Notes under the pieces: model-generated
Told to the model about the DNA's origin: nothing
The model's database searches: none
What the model saw: the letters and a program-made list of their open reading frames with translations, nothing else
Origin: an uncultured Clostridiaceae bacterium
GTDB lineage: Bacteria > Bacillota > Clostridia > TANB77 > CAG-508
Assembly (NCBI GenBank): GCA_948469815.1
Contig: CAOKMR010000015.1
Location: forward strand, 1 to 36,577
DNA: 36,577 nucleotides
Direction of reading: 5' to 3'
Translations under genes and position numbers: made by a program
Shown: positions 26,782 to 33,924 of the stretch, one piece after another
Position numbering within the stretch: position 1 is the first letter of the stretch
Layout of the letters: every line of letters begins with the position of its first letter

Positions 26782-26949
26782 TCGAAAAATAATTGCCATT
26801 TGGCATAGCTGGAACAGCATAGCGTGAGAAATTTATGAAATAAATTTCACTCGCTAAAAAGTTCATCGAAAGAAAATCCTCAACGTGCACAAGCACGCCT
26901 CCGGTATTTCTTTCTCGAATGCCTTGTCAAATAACAATTCTTTTCCGAT
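26781..26949. repeat. Long imperfect palindrome, family A copy 1
   Basis: The outer arms (ATCGAAAAATAATTGCC... at 26781-26805 and the matching ...CAATTCTTTTCCGAT ending 26949) pair over 25 positions with four mismatches. Inside are a GCG..GAAATTTAT hairpin (26822-26854) and a second hairpin (26865-26918) with the tip CGTGC-ACAA-GCACG. It begins at the purD stop codon. Copy 2 lies at 28920-29033. Confidence 0.6.
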
Positions 26950-26992
26950 TATATATTATAAGAAGAAATATAAATAAAGGAAGAAATATTAA

Positions 26993-27421
26993 ATGCTAGA
27001 TTATAATAAAATACAAGAATTTGAGAAACAAAAAACAAAAGTAATGAACTATATAATATATAAAAAGAGAACAGAATATGAAGTAAGACAAAAGTTTTCT
27101 AAAATAATAGATGAAGTAACCTTAGAAGAAATAATTGAATATGTAAAAGAAGTAGGATATTTGAGTGATAAAGACTATATTGAAAGAGCAATCAATGAAT
27201 TTATGGCATTAAAAAATTTATCAATATTTGAAATAAAAAACAAACTATATGCAAAAGGAATTTCAAAAGATGATATAGAAGATTATATATGTGAACACAG
27301 AGAAGAACTAGAAGAATATGAAGAAAAATCAAAAGAAAACATAATTGCAAAAAAATCGGATGTAATGGACGAAAGAGAATTAAAAAATTATCTATATAAA
27401 AAAGGGTTTAATAAGGATTAA
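26993..27421 (+). CDS. recX: RecX-family regulatory protein
   Basis: A 142-aa all-helical cytoplasmic protein of the RecX family, which restrains RecA filaments. Typical features are the repeated three-helix modules: YIIYKKRTEYEVRQKFS, IIEYVKEVGYLSDKDYIERAINEF, LSIFEIKNKLYAKGISKDDIEDYI, and a last, partial module ending in YLYKKGFNKD. The pattern [LY]..KG[IF] is characteristic. It is shorter than E. coli RecX (166 aa) and much shorter than B. subtilis RecX (264 aa). The start follows AAAGGAAGAAAT. It stands alone between two structured intergenic elements, not next to recA. Confidence 0.82.
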   Translation: MLDYNKIQEFEKQKTKVMNYIIYKKRTEYEVRQKFSKIIDEVTLEEIIEYVKEVGYLSDKDYIERAINEFMALKNLSIFEIKNKLYAKGISKDDIEDYICEHREELEEYEEKSKENIIAKKSDVMDERELKNYLYKKGFNKD

Positions 27422-27459
27422 TTTGAAGCATAAAATTATGTCATAATGGAAATGGTAAG

Positions 27460-27515
27460 TGTAGGGGCACCGTTTGTGGGAATACTCATAAGACATGACA
27501 CCACTGTGCCCTTTT
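27460..27515. repeat. GGGCACC element, copy 1 (terminator-like)
   Basis: AGGGGCAC (27463-27470) can pair with GTGCCCTT (27506-27513), followed by TTATT, so it may terminate recX. The inside (CGTTTGTGGGAATACTCATAAGACATG) closely matches the sequence at 36361-36387 before pyrG, including the small GGG-AATA-CTC/CCC hairpin. Confidence 0.5.
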
Positions 27516-27553
27516 ATTATAAGTAACACATAAATAGAATGAAAGGAAAAATA

Positions 27554-28312
27554 ATGAACAACGTATTATCACTAGAAACAAATAAATATGCAATAAAAAT
27601 AGAAAATTTTGAAGGTCCACTAGACTTATTAGTACATCTAATAGATAAAAACAAAATGGATATATATGATATTAAAATTTCTGAAATTGCTGAACAATAT
27701 ATAGAATACATACACAAAATGGAGGAACTAAATTTAGTAATAACTAGTGAATTTGCAATTATGGCATCAACTTTATTATATTTAAAATCAAAGAAATTAC
27801 TTCCAAAGCATCAAGAAGACGAAGAAGAATTAACTGAGGAAGAACTTATAAGAAGAATTATAGAATATAAGAAGTATAAAGACATAACACGAAAATTAAA
27901 AGAAAACTTTTTAACTTTTTCTAATAGATATTATAAATTTGCAGAAAAAATTGAATTGCCTAAACAAGAATTAGATGAGAACTATGAGCAAGGGATAATA
28001 ACAAAACTATACAAAAGATTAATATATAGAAATGAAGAAAAGATAAATGTAAATGCAAAAAATATTGAAAAAATAGCATTAGTAGACACATATACAGTAC
28101 ATGATAAAGTAAAAGAAATGTTTAAAATATTATTGCATACACCAAACTTTGTATTTAATAAAGTATATACTTTAAAAAAACATAACAAACAAGAAGTTGT
28201 AACTGCATTTTCAGGACTTTTGGAATTATCGAGAAGAAGCAAGGTTATGACAGAACAACAACAGAACTTTGGAGACATAAAAGTTGAAAAAATAAAGAAA
28301 GCAAAAGAATAA
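27554..28312 (+). CDS. scpA: Segregation and condensation protein A
   Basis: Kleisin subunit (252 aa) that bridges the SMC ATPase in chromosome condensation. The N-terminal helical domain shows the family pattern FEGPLDLLVHLIDKNKMDIYDIKISEIAEQYI, then ASTLLYLKSKKLLP, and a C-terminal winged-helix part (FSGLLELSRR). The start at 27554 has AAAGGAAAAA at the right distance; ATG 27539 has none. The partner gene scpB, normally directly downstream, is absent: the next gene, 55 bases on, encodes a DUF2953 protein. The rest of the order (scpA region, DUF2953, ytfJ) is typical of Clostridia, so scpB may have moved or been lost. Confidence 0.9.
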   Translation: MNNVLSLETNKYAIKIENFEGPLDLLVHLIDKNKMDIYDIKISEIAEQYIEYIHKMEELNLVITSEFAIMASTLLYLKSKKLLPKHQEDEEELTEEELIRRIIEYKKYKDITRKLKENFLTFSNRYYKFAEKIELPKQELDENYEQGIITKLYKRLIYRNEEKINVNAKNIEKIALVDTYTVHDKVKEMFKILLHTPNFVFNKVYTLKKHNKQEVVTAFSGLLELSRRSKVMTEQQQNFGDIKVEKIKKAKE

Positions 28313-28367
28313 AATTAGAAAAATTGGAAAAAATTAATAATATAAATTCTATGAAATGGAGAATTTT

Positions 28368-28928
28368 ATGTTATTAATTTTATTTTTTTTAATCATTATT
28401 ATAGCTATATTTACTATAAAAATAAGAATTAATTTTAAAGACATACAAGTATCTAATATTAATGAAAATAGAGAAAAGACTCCAATTAAACATCATTATT
28501 ATATAGAATTTGAAATTTTCATATTAAAGATTATTAAAATTGCAAAAATAAAATTCAATAATCAGAAAATGAATAAAGCAATAAATAAAATGAAATACAA
28601 AATAGAAGACTTTGGTGTAGAAAGAGAGATAAGGAAAGAAATAAAAAACAGGAAACAATTATTAAAAGCATTTAAACATCTAAATTTAAAATTAGAAAAA
28701 TTGAATTTTAAACTTGCAATAGGCACAGATGGAATAGTTAGTACAATAGGAATATTTACTGTTATATCAACAATAATACCTATATTAATTAGAAACAATG
28801 CAGACAAAGTACAATATGAAATAGAACCTATATATAATACTGGAAATGTAATAAATTTTTGGGCAAATGGTATAAGTGAGGTTTACTTGGTACATATTAT
28901 TTATGCATTATATACGATAAAAAAATAA
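28368..28928 (+). CDS. DUF2953-family membrane-associated protein (YtfI-like)
   Basis: A 186-aa protein with an N-terminal membrane helix (residues ~1-17, LLILFFLIIIIAIFTI), a basic amphipathic middle, and a second hydrophobic region near 130-145 (GIFTVISTIIPILI). DUF2953 proteins sit before ytfJ in many spore formers and are thought to act in sporulation; no biochemical activity is established. ATG 28368 follows TGGAGA at 6 bases, better than ATG 28356. The last codons and the stop lie in the left arm of a palindromic element (28920-29033), so insertion of that element may have set the present C-terminus. ytfJ follows after 143 bases. Confidence 0.75.
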   Translation: MLLILFFLIIIIAIFTIKIRINFKDIQVSNINENREKTPIKHHYYIEFEIFILKIIKIAKIKFNNQKMNKAINKMKYKIEDFGVEREIRKEIKNRKQLLKAFKHLNLKLEKLNFKLAIGTDGIVSTIGIFTVISTIIPILIRNNADKVQYEIEPIYNTGNVINFWANGISEVYLVHIIYALYTIKK

Positions 28929-29033
28929 TTGCCCTTTGACGTTGTTAGACTTCAATCGAAATCAAATCAACGTACATAAGTACGTCTCATTGATTTCAAT
29001 TTTGTCTGCCTAGTCAAAGAACAATTCTTTTTC
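28920..29033. repeat. Long imperfect palindrome, family A copy 2
   Basis: Outer arms AAAAATAATTGCCCTTTGAC (28921-28940) and GTCAAAGAACAATTCTTTTT (29013-29032) pair with three mismatches at the same places as in copy 1. The inner hairpin GAAATCAA...TTGATTTC carries the tip CGTAC-ATAA-GTACG, where copy 1 has CGTGC-ACAA-GCACG. The base change is compensated, so the stem is conserved. Confidence 0.6.
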
Positions 29034-29071
29034 AATCTAGATAAATTTTTTCAAGGAAGGAAGGAAAGAAA

Positions 29072-29509
29072 ATGGGAGAAGAAACAAAAGGACAAAGTCA
29101 TCCTATAGAAGGACTTATGATTACAGCAATGGATAGCATACAAGGAATGGTGGACGTTAATACAATAATAGGAGAACCAATAGAAACATCAGTAGGGAGT
29201 GTAATAATACCAATATCAAAAGTAACATTTGGATTTGCAGCAGGTGGTAGTGAATTTAAAGGAGAAACAGTTGATGAATATACTAAAAAAGAAAAAGAAG
29301 AACAGGTGCAGTACAGATTGCCATTTGGAGGAGGAAGTGGTGCAGCGGTTAATATAAATCCAGTAGCATTTTTAATAGTACAAGCAGACACAGTAAAACT
29401 ATTACCAGTAAATCATGCATCATCATTAGACAAAGTATTAGACTATGCACCAGATATAATAGAAAAAATAGAAAAAGTAATGTGCAAAAAGGAAAAACAG
29501 GAAAATTAG
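29072..29509 (+). CDS. ytfJ: Sporulation protein YtfJ/GerW family
   Basis: A 145-aa cytoplasmic protein of the GerW/YtfJ family. Evidence: HPIEGLMITAMDSIQGMVDVNTIIGEPIET near the start, the Gly-rich VSFGFAAGGSEF-type segment (here VTFGFAAGGSEF) and GGGSGAAVNINPVAFLIVQ. In B. subtilis it is needed for germination of some spores; in many Clostridia it is a spore-formation marker, although homologues also occur in organisms not known to sporulate. The start follows AAGGAAGGAAAG. It is preceded by the DUF2953 gene as in B. subtilis (ytfI-ytfJ) and followed by a good terminator. Confidence 0.93.
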   Translation: MGEETKGQSHPIEGLMITAMDSIQGMVDVNTIIGEPIETSVGSVIIPISKVTFGFAAGGSEFKGETVDEYTKKEKEEQVQYRLPFGGGSGAAVNINPVAFLIVQADTVKLLPVNHASSLDKVLDYAPDIIEKIEKVMCKKEKQEN

Positions 29510-29518
29510 AACTTTAAC

Positions 29519-29545
29519 AAATGGGCGATTAATCGTCCATTTTTG
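29519..29545 (+). terminator. Terminator after ytfJ
   Basis: AAATGGGCGA (29519-29528) with TCGTCCATTT (29533-29542), one G-T pair, TTAA loop, then TTT. Confidence 0.75.
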
Positions 29546-29590
29546 TATATTACATTAGAAAGTTTTATTTAACTAATTCAACTTAAAATA

Positions 29591-29619
29591 TTGAAATTTA
29601 TAAAAAAACGTAGTATAAT
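29591..29619 (+). promoter_or_regulatory. Promoter of the sortase gene
   Basis: TTGAAA (29591-29596), 17-bp spacer, TATAAT (29614-29619), 20 bases before the start codon. Confidence 0.7.
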
Positions 29620-29639
29620 AATTACGAGGAGAAAATAAG

Positions 29640-30464
29640 ATGAATCAAATTTTGGTTACAGATAAAGTTATAGTCACTAAGGAAATGCGAAAAAAAAAGA
29701 ACTTTTATAAAAGAAATATAATTTTATCAATTTTTCTAATGTGTATATTATGTACATATTATGTGTATGCAGAATATGACAGAAATAGATATGAACAAAA
29801 GTCACAAGATATTTTAAATGATTTGAATATTTTAGATACAACTACTAAAGAAGATGATACTACTATGGATAATAGTACTTTTATAGCGACTAGTTCAATA
29901 ATGGTAGAAGATGATATATTAAAAGTAATTTTAGGAAATTCATCAGAAACAGCAGAAGAAGTAAAATTAGGCAATATATTGAAAAATGTTAGACATGCTG
30001 TTGAAGAACAAGACAATTTAACAGGAGAAGGACAACTACCTAATAAATATATGACAGAAAATGGAGAAATAGAATATTCAGCTGAAGCTATAGTAAAAGT
30101 GCCAACTTTAGGAATAGAATATCCAGTGTTATCAGAAACATCAGAAGAATTATTAAAGATTTCTATTAATAAACTTTGGGGACCACAACCTAATGAAATT
30201 GGAAATTATGTAGTAATTGGGCATAATTATAAAAGTGGAAAGATGTTTGGAAAACTAAAAAGTATTAATATGGGTGATATAATAGAACTTACAGATATAA
30301 AAGGAAAAACTATAAAATATGTTGTATCAGAAAAATATATTATAGAGCCTACAGATGTTAGTTGTACAAGTCAATTAACAAATGGAAAAAGACAAATAAC
30401 ATTGATAACATGTTCTAATTCTGGTAGCAAAAGATTAGTAGTACAGGGATATGAACAGGAATAA
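29640..30464 (+). CDS. Sortase family transpeptidase
   Basis: Membrane-anchored cysteine transpeptidase, 274 aa, that links surface proteins to the wall or to each other. An N-terminal helix (~25-43) is followed by a ~100-residue linker and the beta-barrel domain. Catalytic residues are visible: His195 in VVIGHNYKSG, Cys258 in ITLITCSN and Arg265 in SKRLVV. The TLxTC context and small size suit the class D/E-like housekeeping sortases of Clostridia better than class A or B, but class is not certain. The start follows GAGGAGAAAA. A short membrane protein gene overlaps or follows within 25 bases. No LPXTG-type substrate is encoded in the window. Confidence 0.87.
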   Translation: MNQILVTDKVIVTKEMRKKKNFYKRNIILSIFLMCILCTYYVYAEYDRNRYEQKSQDILNDLNILDTTTKEDDTTMDNSTFIATSSIMVEDDILKVILGNSSETAEEVKLGNILKNVRHAVEEQDNLTGEGQLPNKYMTENGEIEYSAEAIVKVPTLGIEYPVLSETSEELLKISINKLWGPQPNEIGNYVVIGHNYKSGKMFGKLKSINMGDIIELTDIKGKTIKYVVSEKYIIEPTDVSCTSQLTNGKRQITLITCSNSGSKRLVVQGYEQE

Positions 30465-30486
30465 AACGGAGAAAAGAGGGAATAAT

Positions 30487-30714
30487 ATGGTAAAAGAAGA
30501 CACAAAAAAAGTTAACCCTAAAGAGGAGGAACCAATGAAGATTTATGATAAATACATGTATAAAAGTCAAGAGAAAATAAAAAATATTGTACTTATAATA
30601 GCTGTATTTATAATAGGATTCATAGCAGGGTATGCATCTGAAATTAACACTATTAATAAATTAAATAAAGAGATAAATAATTTGCAGGAAAATAATTCGT
30701 TAACTCAGAATTAA
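30487..30714 (+). CDS. Small single-helix membrane protein
   Basis: A 75-aa protein with one helix (NIVLIIAVFIIGFIAGYAS, ~44-62) followed by a short coiled-coil-like end (INTINKLNKEINNLQENN). The ATG at 30487 has AGAGGGA upstream, but the ATG at 30535 has a much stronger AAAGAGGAGGAA with 5-base spacing and could be the main start (59 aa, same frame); the use of GAG GAG there, in a genome that prefers GAA, supports a real ribosome site. It is translationally linked to the sortase gene 22 bases before. I do not recognise a family; a sortase accessory role is only inferred from position. Confidence 0.6.
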   Translation: MVKEDTKKVNPKEEEPMKIYDKYMYKSQEKIKNIVLIIAVFIIGFIAGYASEINTINKLNKEINNLQENNSLTQN

Positions 30715-30730
30715 TTATATTTAAAAATAT

Positions 30731-30764
30731 AAATTTGGGGAGACCTTGTGTCTGCCCTAAATTT
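30731..30764. terminator. Hairpin after the sortase operon
   Basis: AAATTTGGG-G-AGAC pairs with GTCT-G-CCCTAAATTT (one mismatch) around CTTGT. The T-run after it is poor, so it may end the transcript or protect its 3' end. Related TCTGCCCTA arms occur in the hairpin at 34828. Confidence 0.5.
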
Positions 30765-30777
30765 ATTGAATTAGATA

Positions 30778-30803
30778 TATAATACTAATATTTTAGTATT
30801 ATA
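30778..30803. promoter_or_regulatory. Perfect AT-rich palindrome before the flavin reductase gene
   Basis: TATAATACTAA and TTAGTATTATA (11-bp arms, TATT loop). It lies 46 bases before the start and next to promoter-like sequences (TTGAAT at 30766), so it may be an operator; an AT-only terminator is the alternative. Confidence 0.4.
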
Positions 30804-30849
30804 TTTATACATGAATTACATATTAAATAAAATAGAAAGGGAGATTAAT

Positions 30850-31416
30850 ATGTCGAAAACATTATGGAAGCCAGGAACATTTGAATATCCGATACCAGCA
30901 GTAATGGTATCTTGTGGAAATATGGAAAAATCAAATATAATAACAGTTGCTTGGACTGGTATTATTTGTACTAATCCTGCTAAAGTATATATATCAATAA
31001 GACCAGAAAGATATTCATATAATATAATAAAAGAGACACATGAATTTGTAATAAATCTTACTAGTGAAAAATTAGCATTTGCTACAGACTGGTGTGGAGT
31101 TAAATCAGGAAAAAATGTTGATAAATTTAAAGAGATGAAGCTAACTAAAGAAAAGGCTAATTTTTTAGAGTGCCCGATGATAGGAGAAAGTCCTGTATCA
31201 GTAGAATGCAAAGTTACAGAAATAAAAGAAGTAGGAAGTCATCATATGTTTATTGCAGATGTACTAGGAATAAATGCAGATGACAAATATATAGATGAAA
31301 ATGGAGCTTTTGATATTTCAAAATGCAATTTAATAGCTTATGCAAATGGAGGATATTATTCTTTAGGAGATAAAATAGGTAAATTTGGATTTTCAGTAAA
31401 AAAGAAGAAAAAATAA
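30850..31416 (+). CDS. Flavin reductase-like FMN-binding split-barrel protein
   Basis: A 188-aa cytoplasmic protein. MSKTLWKPGTFEYPIPAVMVSCG and NIITVAWTGIICTNPAKVYISIRPERYSYNII match the flavin reductase-like family (split barrel, FMN-binding), of which flavoredoxin is an example. TGELVINL-type residues (here HEFVINLTSEKLA), then DWCGVKSGKNVDKF and GSHHMFIADVLGI complete the pattern. It would bind FMN and pass electrons or reduce flavin; the substrate cannot be told. The start at 30850 follows AAAGGGAGA; an earlier ATG at 30811 has no ribosome site. It is a single gene with a palindrome upstream. Anaerobes commonly carry several such proteins. Confidence 0.85.
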   Translation: MSKTLWKPGTFEYPIPAVMVSCGNMEKSNIITVAWTGIICTNPAKVYISIRPERYSYNIIKETHEFVINLTSEKLAFATDWCGVKSGKNVDKFKEMKLTKEKANFLECPMIGESPVSVECKVTEIKEVGSHHMFIADVLGINADDKYIDENGAFDISKCNLIAYANGGYYSLGDKIGKFGFSVKKKKK

Positions 31417-31425
31417 TTATTGATA

Positions 31426-31439
31426 CTAATAATGATTAG
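31426..31439. promoter_or_regulatory. Dyad upstream of the CobW-family gene
   Basis: CTAAT-AATG-ATTAG, about 40 bp before the -10. It has a loose likeness to Fur/Zur boxes (TAATGATTA), which would suit a CobW-family metallochaperone, but the match is weak. Confidence 0.25.
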
Positions 31440-31476
31440 CAACGACATAAAATAAATAGAAAAAAATGAAAATATA

Positions 31477-31485
31477 TGTTATAAT
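31477..31485 (+). promoter_or_regulatory. Extended -10 promoter of the CobW-family gene
   Basis: TGTTATAAT (31477-31485), with no good -35 at 16-18 bp. It is 39 bases before the start codon. Confidence 0.5.
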
Positions 31486-31523
31486 GGAAAAATGAAAGAA
31501 GAAAAAGAAAGGAATGATAAATA

Positions 31524-32642
31524 ATGAAAGTAGTGCCAATTACATTATTAACAGGATATTTAGGGGCAGGAAAAACTACTCTTATAAACCATATTTTAAA
31601 TAATCAAGAAGGATATAAAGTAGCTGTAATAGTTAATGATATAGGAGAAGTCAACATAGATGCATCTTTAATAGGAAAAGGTGGAGTTGTTAAAGAAACT
31701 AACGATAGTTTAGTTCCACTACAAAATGGTTGTATTTGTTGTACTTTAAAAGTTGATTTAATGCAACAAATAGTAGAATTAATAAAATCTAAAAACTTTG
31801 ATTATATATTAATAGAAGCAAGTGGAATTTGTGAACCTATTCCAATAGCGCAAACAATAACTGTTTTACAAGATTCTACAGAACAGTATGGATTACCCAA
31901 AATTTGTAGACTTGATAATGTTGTATCAATTGTTGATGCACTAAGATTAAGGGATGAATTTAATTGTGGAAAAGAACTAGAAAAAGAAGAAATAGATGAT
32001 GAAGACATAGAAAATCTTTTAATACAACAAATTGAATTTTGTAATACTTTAATTTTAAACAAAGTAGATGAATTATCTAAAGAAGAATTAGAAAAAGTTA
32101 AAGCTGTTATAAAAAAACTGCAACCAGTTGCTAAAATTATAGAAACAAATTACTCAAAAGTTGATGTAAAAGAAATAATGGATACAAATGCTTTTGATTT
32201 TGAAGAGGCAGCCATGTCCGCAGGATGGGCACAAGAACTAGACAAGCCTGAGGAAGAGGAAGAAGGAGAAACAGAAGAATATGGAATAGGAACATTTGTA
32301 TATTATCGTAGAAAACCGATTGATGAAGATAAATTTGAAGAATATATAAATAGATTTCCTAAAAATGTCATAAGATGTAAAGGAATAGTATGGTTTAAAA
32401 ATGACTATGAAATGTCTTATGTATTTGAACAAGCAGGAAAGCAAAAGGGAATATATGAAGGAGGAGAATGGATCGCAACATTCCCAGAAGAAGAAATAAA
32501 AATGTTAAGAAAAGAAAATGCTGATTTAGAAAGAGACTGGGATGAAAAAATAGGAGATAGAATGATAAAATTAGTATTTATAGGACAAAATATGGACAAA
32601 AAAGCAATTTCAGAAGAACTAGACAAATGCATTATACAATAA
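31524..32642 (+). CDS. CobW/COG0523-family GTPase metallochaperone
   Basis: G3E-family GTPase, 372 aa. Evidence: Walker A GYLGAGKTT (11-19), the metal-binding CICC (Cys70, Cys72, Cys73) of COG0523 proteins, ILIEASGICEP (switch region) and LNKVDEL (NKxD base recognition). The C-terminal CobW_C domain is present (FVYYRRKPIDEDKFEEYINRFPKNVIRCKGIVWF). Between the domains is an acidic stretch (KPEEEEEGETEE). The family delivers Zn, Co or Ni to target enzymes; which metal cannot be read here. No cobalamin, urease or nitrile hydratase gene is near, so zinc homeostasis is the most general possibility. The start follows AAAGGAATG. The next gene, class II aldolase, is itself metal (usually zinc) dependent but has its own promoter. 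Confidence 0.87.
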   Translation: MKVVPITLLTGYLGAGKTTLINHILNNQEGYKVAVIVNDIGEVNIDASLIGKGGVVKETNDSLVPLQNGCICCTLKVDLMQQIVELIKSKNFDYILIEASGICEPIPIAQTITVLQDSTEQYGLPKICRLDNVVSIVDALRLRDEFNCGKELEKEEIDDEDIENLLIQQIEFCNTLILNKVDELSKEELEKVKAVIKKLQPVAKIIETNYSKVDVKEIMDTNAFDFEEAAMSAGWAQELDKPEEEEEGETEEYGIGTFVYYRRKPIDEDKFEEYINRFPKNVIRCKGIVWFKNDYEMSYVFEQAGKQKGIYEGGEWIATFPEEEIKMLRKENADLERDWDEKIGDRMIKLVFIGQNMDKKAISEELDKCIIQ

Positions 32643-32695
32643 TTTCATATTAATTTTAGAGTGGAATCTGTTCTTAAAAAATGAACAAAAATATA

Positions 32696-32723
32696 TTGAC
32701 AAAAAAAATGGTAATGATATAAT
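32696..32723 (+). promoter_or_regulatory. Promoter of the aldolase gene
   Basis: TTGACA (32696-32701), 16-bp spacer, TATAAT (32718-32723) with an extended TGA. This is the strongest promoter match in the window, suited to a glycolytic gene. Confidence 0.75.
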
Positions 32724-32749
32724 GAAGAAAAAATTAGGAGGTAATAATA

Positions 32750-33679
32750 ATGGCTTTAGTTACAACGAAAGAAATGTTTGAAAAATCAATGAAAGAACAT
32801 TTCGCAATAGGAGCTTTTAATGTAAACAATATGGAATTAATACAAGGAATAGTAGAAGCAGCAAGTGAGGAAAATTCACCAGTAATTTTACAAGCATCTT
32901 CAAGTGCAATAAAATATGCAGGAATAAATTACTTGATGAAGATGGTAGAGGCTGCTGTTGAATCAACCAATATTCCAATAGCAATTCATCTTGATCATGG
33001 ACCAGATTTAGAAACTTGTAAAAAATGTATAGATGCAGGTTTTACATCTGTAATGTTTGATGGTTCAAAATATGATTTCGAAGAAAATATCAGACTAACA
33101 AAAGAGGTAGTAGATTATGCACATGCTCATGGCGTTGTTGTAGAAGCAGAACTTGGAAAATTAGCAGGGATAGAAGATGAGGTAAATGTTTCAGCCAGTG
33201 ATGCTATGTTTACAGATCCAAACCAAGCTAAAGAGTTTGTAGAAAGAACAGGTTGTGATTCTTTGGCTATAGCCATAGGTACAAGCCATGGAGCATACAA
33301 ATTTAAAGGAGAAGCAAAATTAAGATTTGATATACTTGAAAAAGTAAAAGAAAAATTACCAAACACTCCAATAGTTTTACATGGTGCTTCAACTGTAATT
33401 CCAGAATTAGTTGAAATGTGCAATAAATATGGAGCAGATATACCAGGAGCAAAAGGAGTGCCAGATGAAATGTTACATGAAGCAGGTCTAAGAGGTGTTT
33501 CTAAAATAAATGTTGATACAGATTTAAGACTTGCAATGACTGCTCAAATTAGAAAGACCTTTACTGAAGAGCCATCTGCCTTTGATCCAAGAAAATATTT
33601 AACGCCAGCAAGAGAAGAAATCAAAAAAACTGTTAAACATAAAATAAAAGATGTTTTTGGTTCAGAAGGTAAAGCATAA
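32750..33679 (+). CDS. fba: Class II fructose-bisphosphate aldolase
   Basis: Zinc-dependent TIM-barrel aldolase of glycolysis, 309 aa, splitting fructose 1,6-bisphosphate. HLDHG at 80-84 supplies catalytic Asp82 and zinc ligand His83; the other zinc ligands fit His180 (GTSHG) and His211 (VLHGAS); VEAELGKLAGIEDE and NVDTDLR complete the family pattern. Length and residues fit the bacterial FbaA type (B. subtilis 285 aa). Tagatose-bisphosphate aldolase is a close relative, but the gene stands alone without tagatose genes. The start follows AGGAGGTAATAATA. It has its own strong promoter and a terminator, so it is a highly expressed single gene. Confidence 0.95.
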   Translation: MALVTTKEMFEKSMKEHFAIGAFNVNNMELIQGIVEAASEENSPVILQASSSAIKYAGINYLMKMVEAAVESTNIPIAIHLDHGPDLETCKKCIDAGFTSVMFDGSKYDFEENIRLTKEVVDYAHAHGVVVEAELGKLAGIEDEVNVSASDAMFTDPNQAKEFVERTGCDSLAIAIGTSHGAYKFKGEAKLRFDILEKVKEKLPNTPIVLHGASTVIPELVEMCNKYGADIPGAKGVPDEMLHEAGLRGVSKINVDTDLRLAMTAQIRKTFTEEPSAFDPRKYLTPAREEIKKTVKHKIKDVFGSEGKA

Positions 33680-33721
33680 TGAAAAAATATTACTGTAGGT
33701 CATTATAAAAAGTTAGTAAAC

Positions 33722-33760
33722 AAATCCTTCCTTGATACTTTATCATTGAAGGATTTATTT
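33722..33760 (+). terminator. Terminator after fba
   Basis: AAATCCTTC (33722-33730) with GAAGGATTT (33748-33756), followed by ATTT. The loop can pair further (TTGATA/TATCA). Confidence 0.6.
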
Positions 33761-33774
33761 ATACAAAGAAATTT

Positions 33775-33816
33775 GATTGAGTAGACATATATGTTACCAT
33801 ATATGTCTACTCAATC
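33775..33816. repeat. Perfect 19-bp palindrome with 4-base loop
   Basis: GATTGAGTAGACATATATG (33775-33793), loop TTAC, and its exact complement (33798-33816). No T-run follows. It lies between the fba terminator and the recombinase promoter and could be a recombination or protein-binding site, or a second terminator. Confidence 0.6.
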
Positions 33817-33854
33817 CGAAATTTTAGTTTTTATGTAAAATTTCAATAAAAGTA

Positions 33855-33883
33855 TTTACAATTTTAGTTTTATTTGATATAAC
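33855..33883 (+). promoter_or_regulatory. Promoter of the recombinase gene
   Basis: TTTACA (33855-33860), 17-bp spacer, TATAAC (33878-33883) with an extended TGA. Confidence 0.55.
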
Positions 33884-33924
33884 ATATATAACATATGAAC
33901 AGTAAAAAATAGGGAGTGTGTAGA

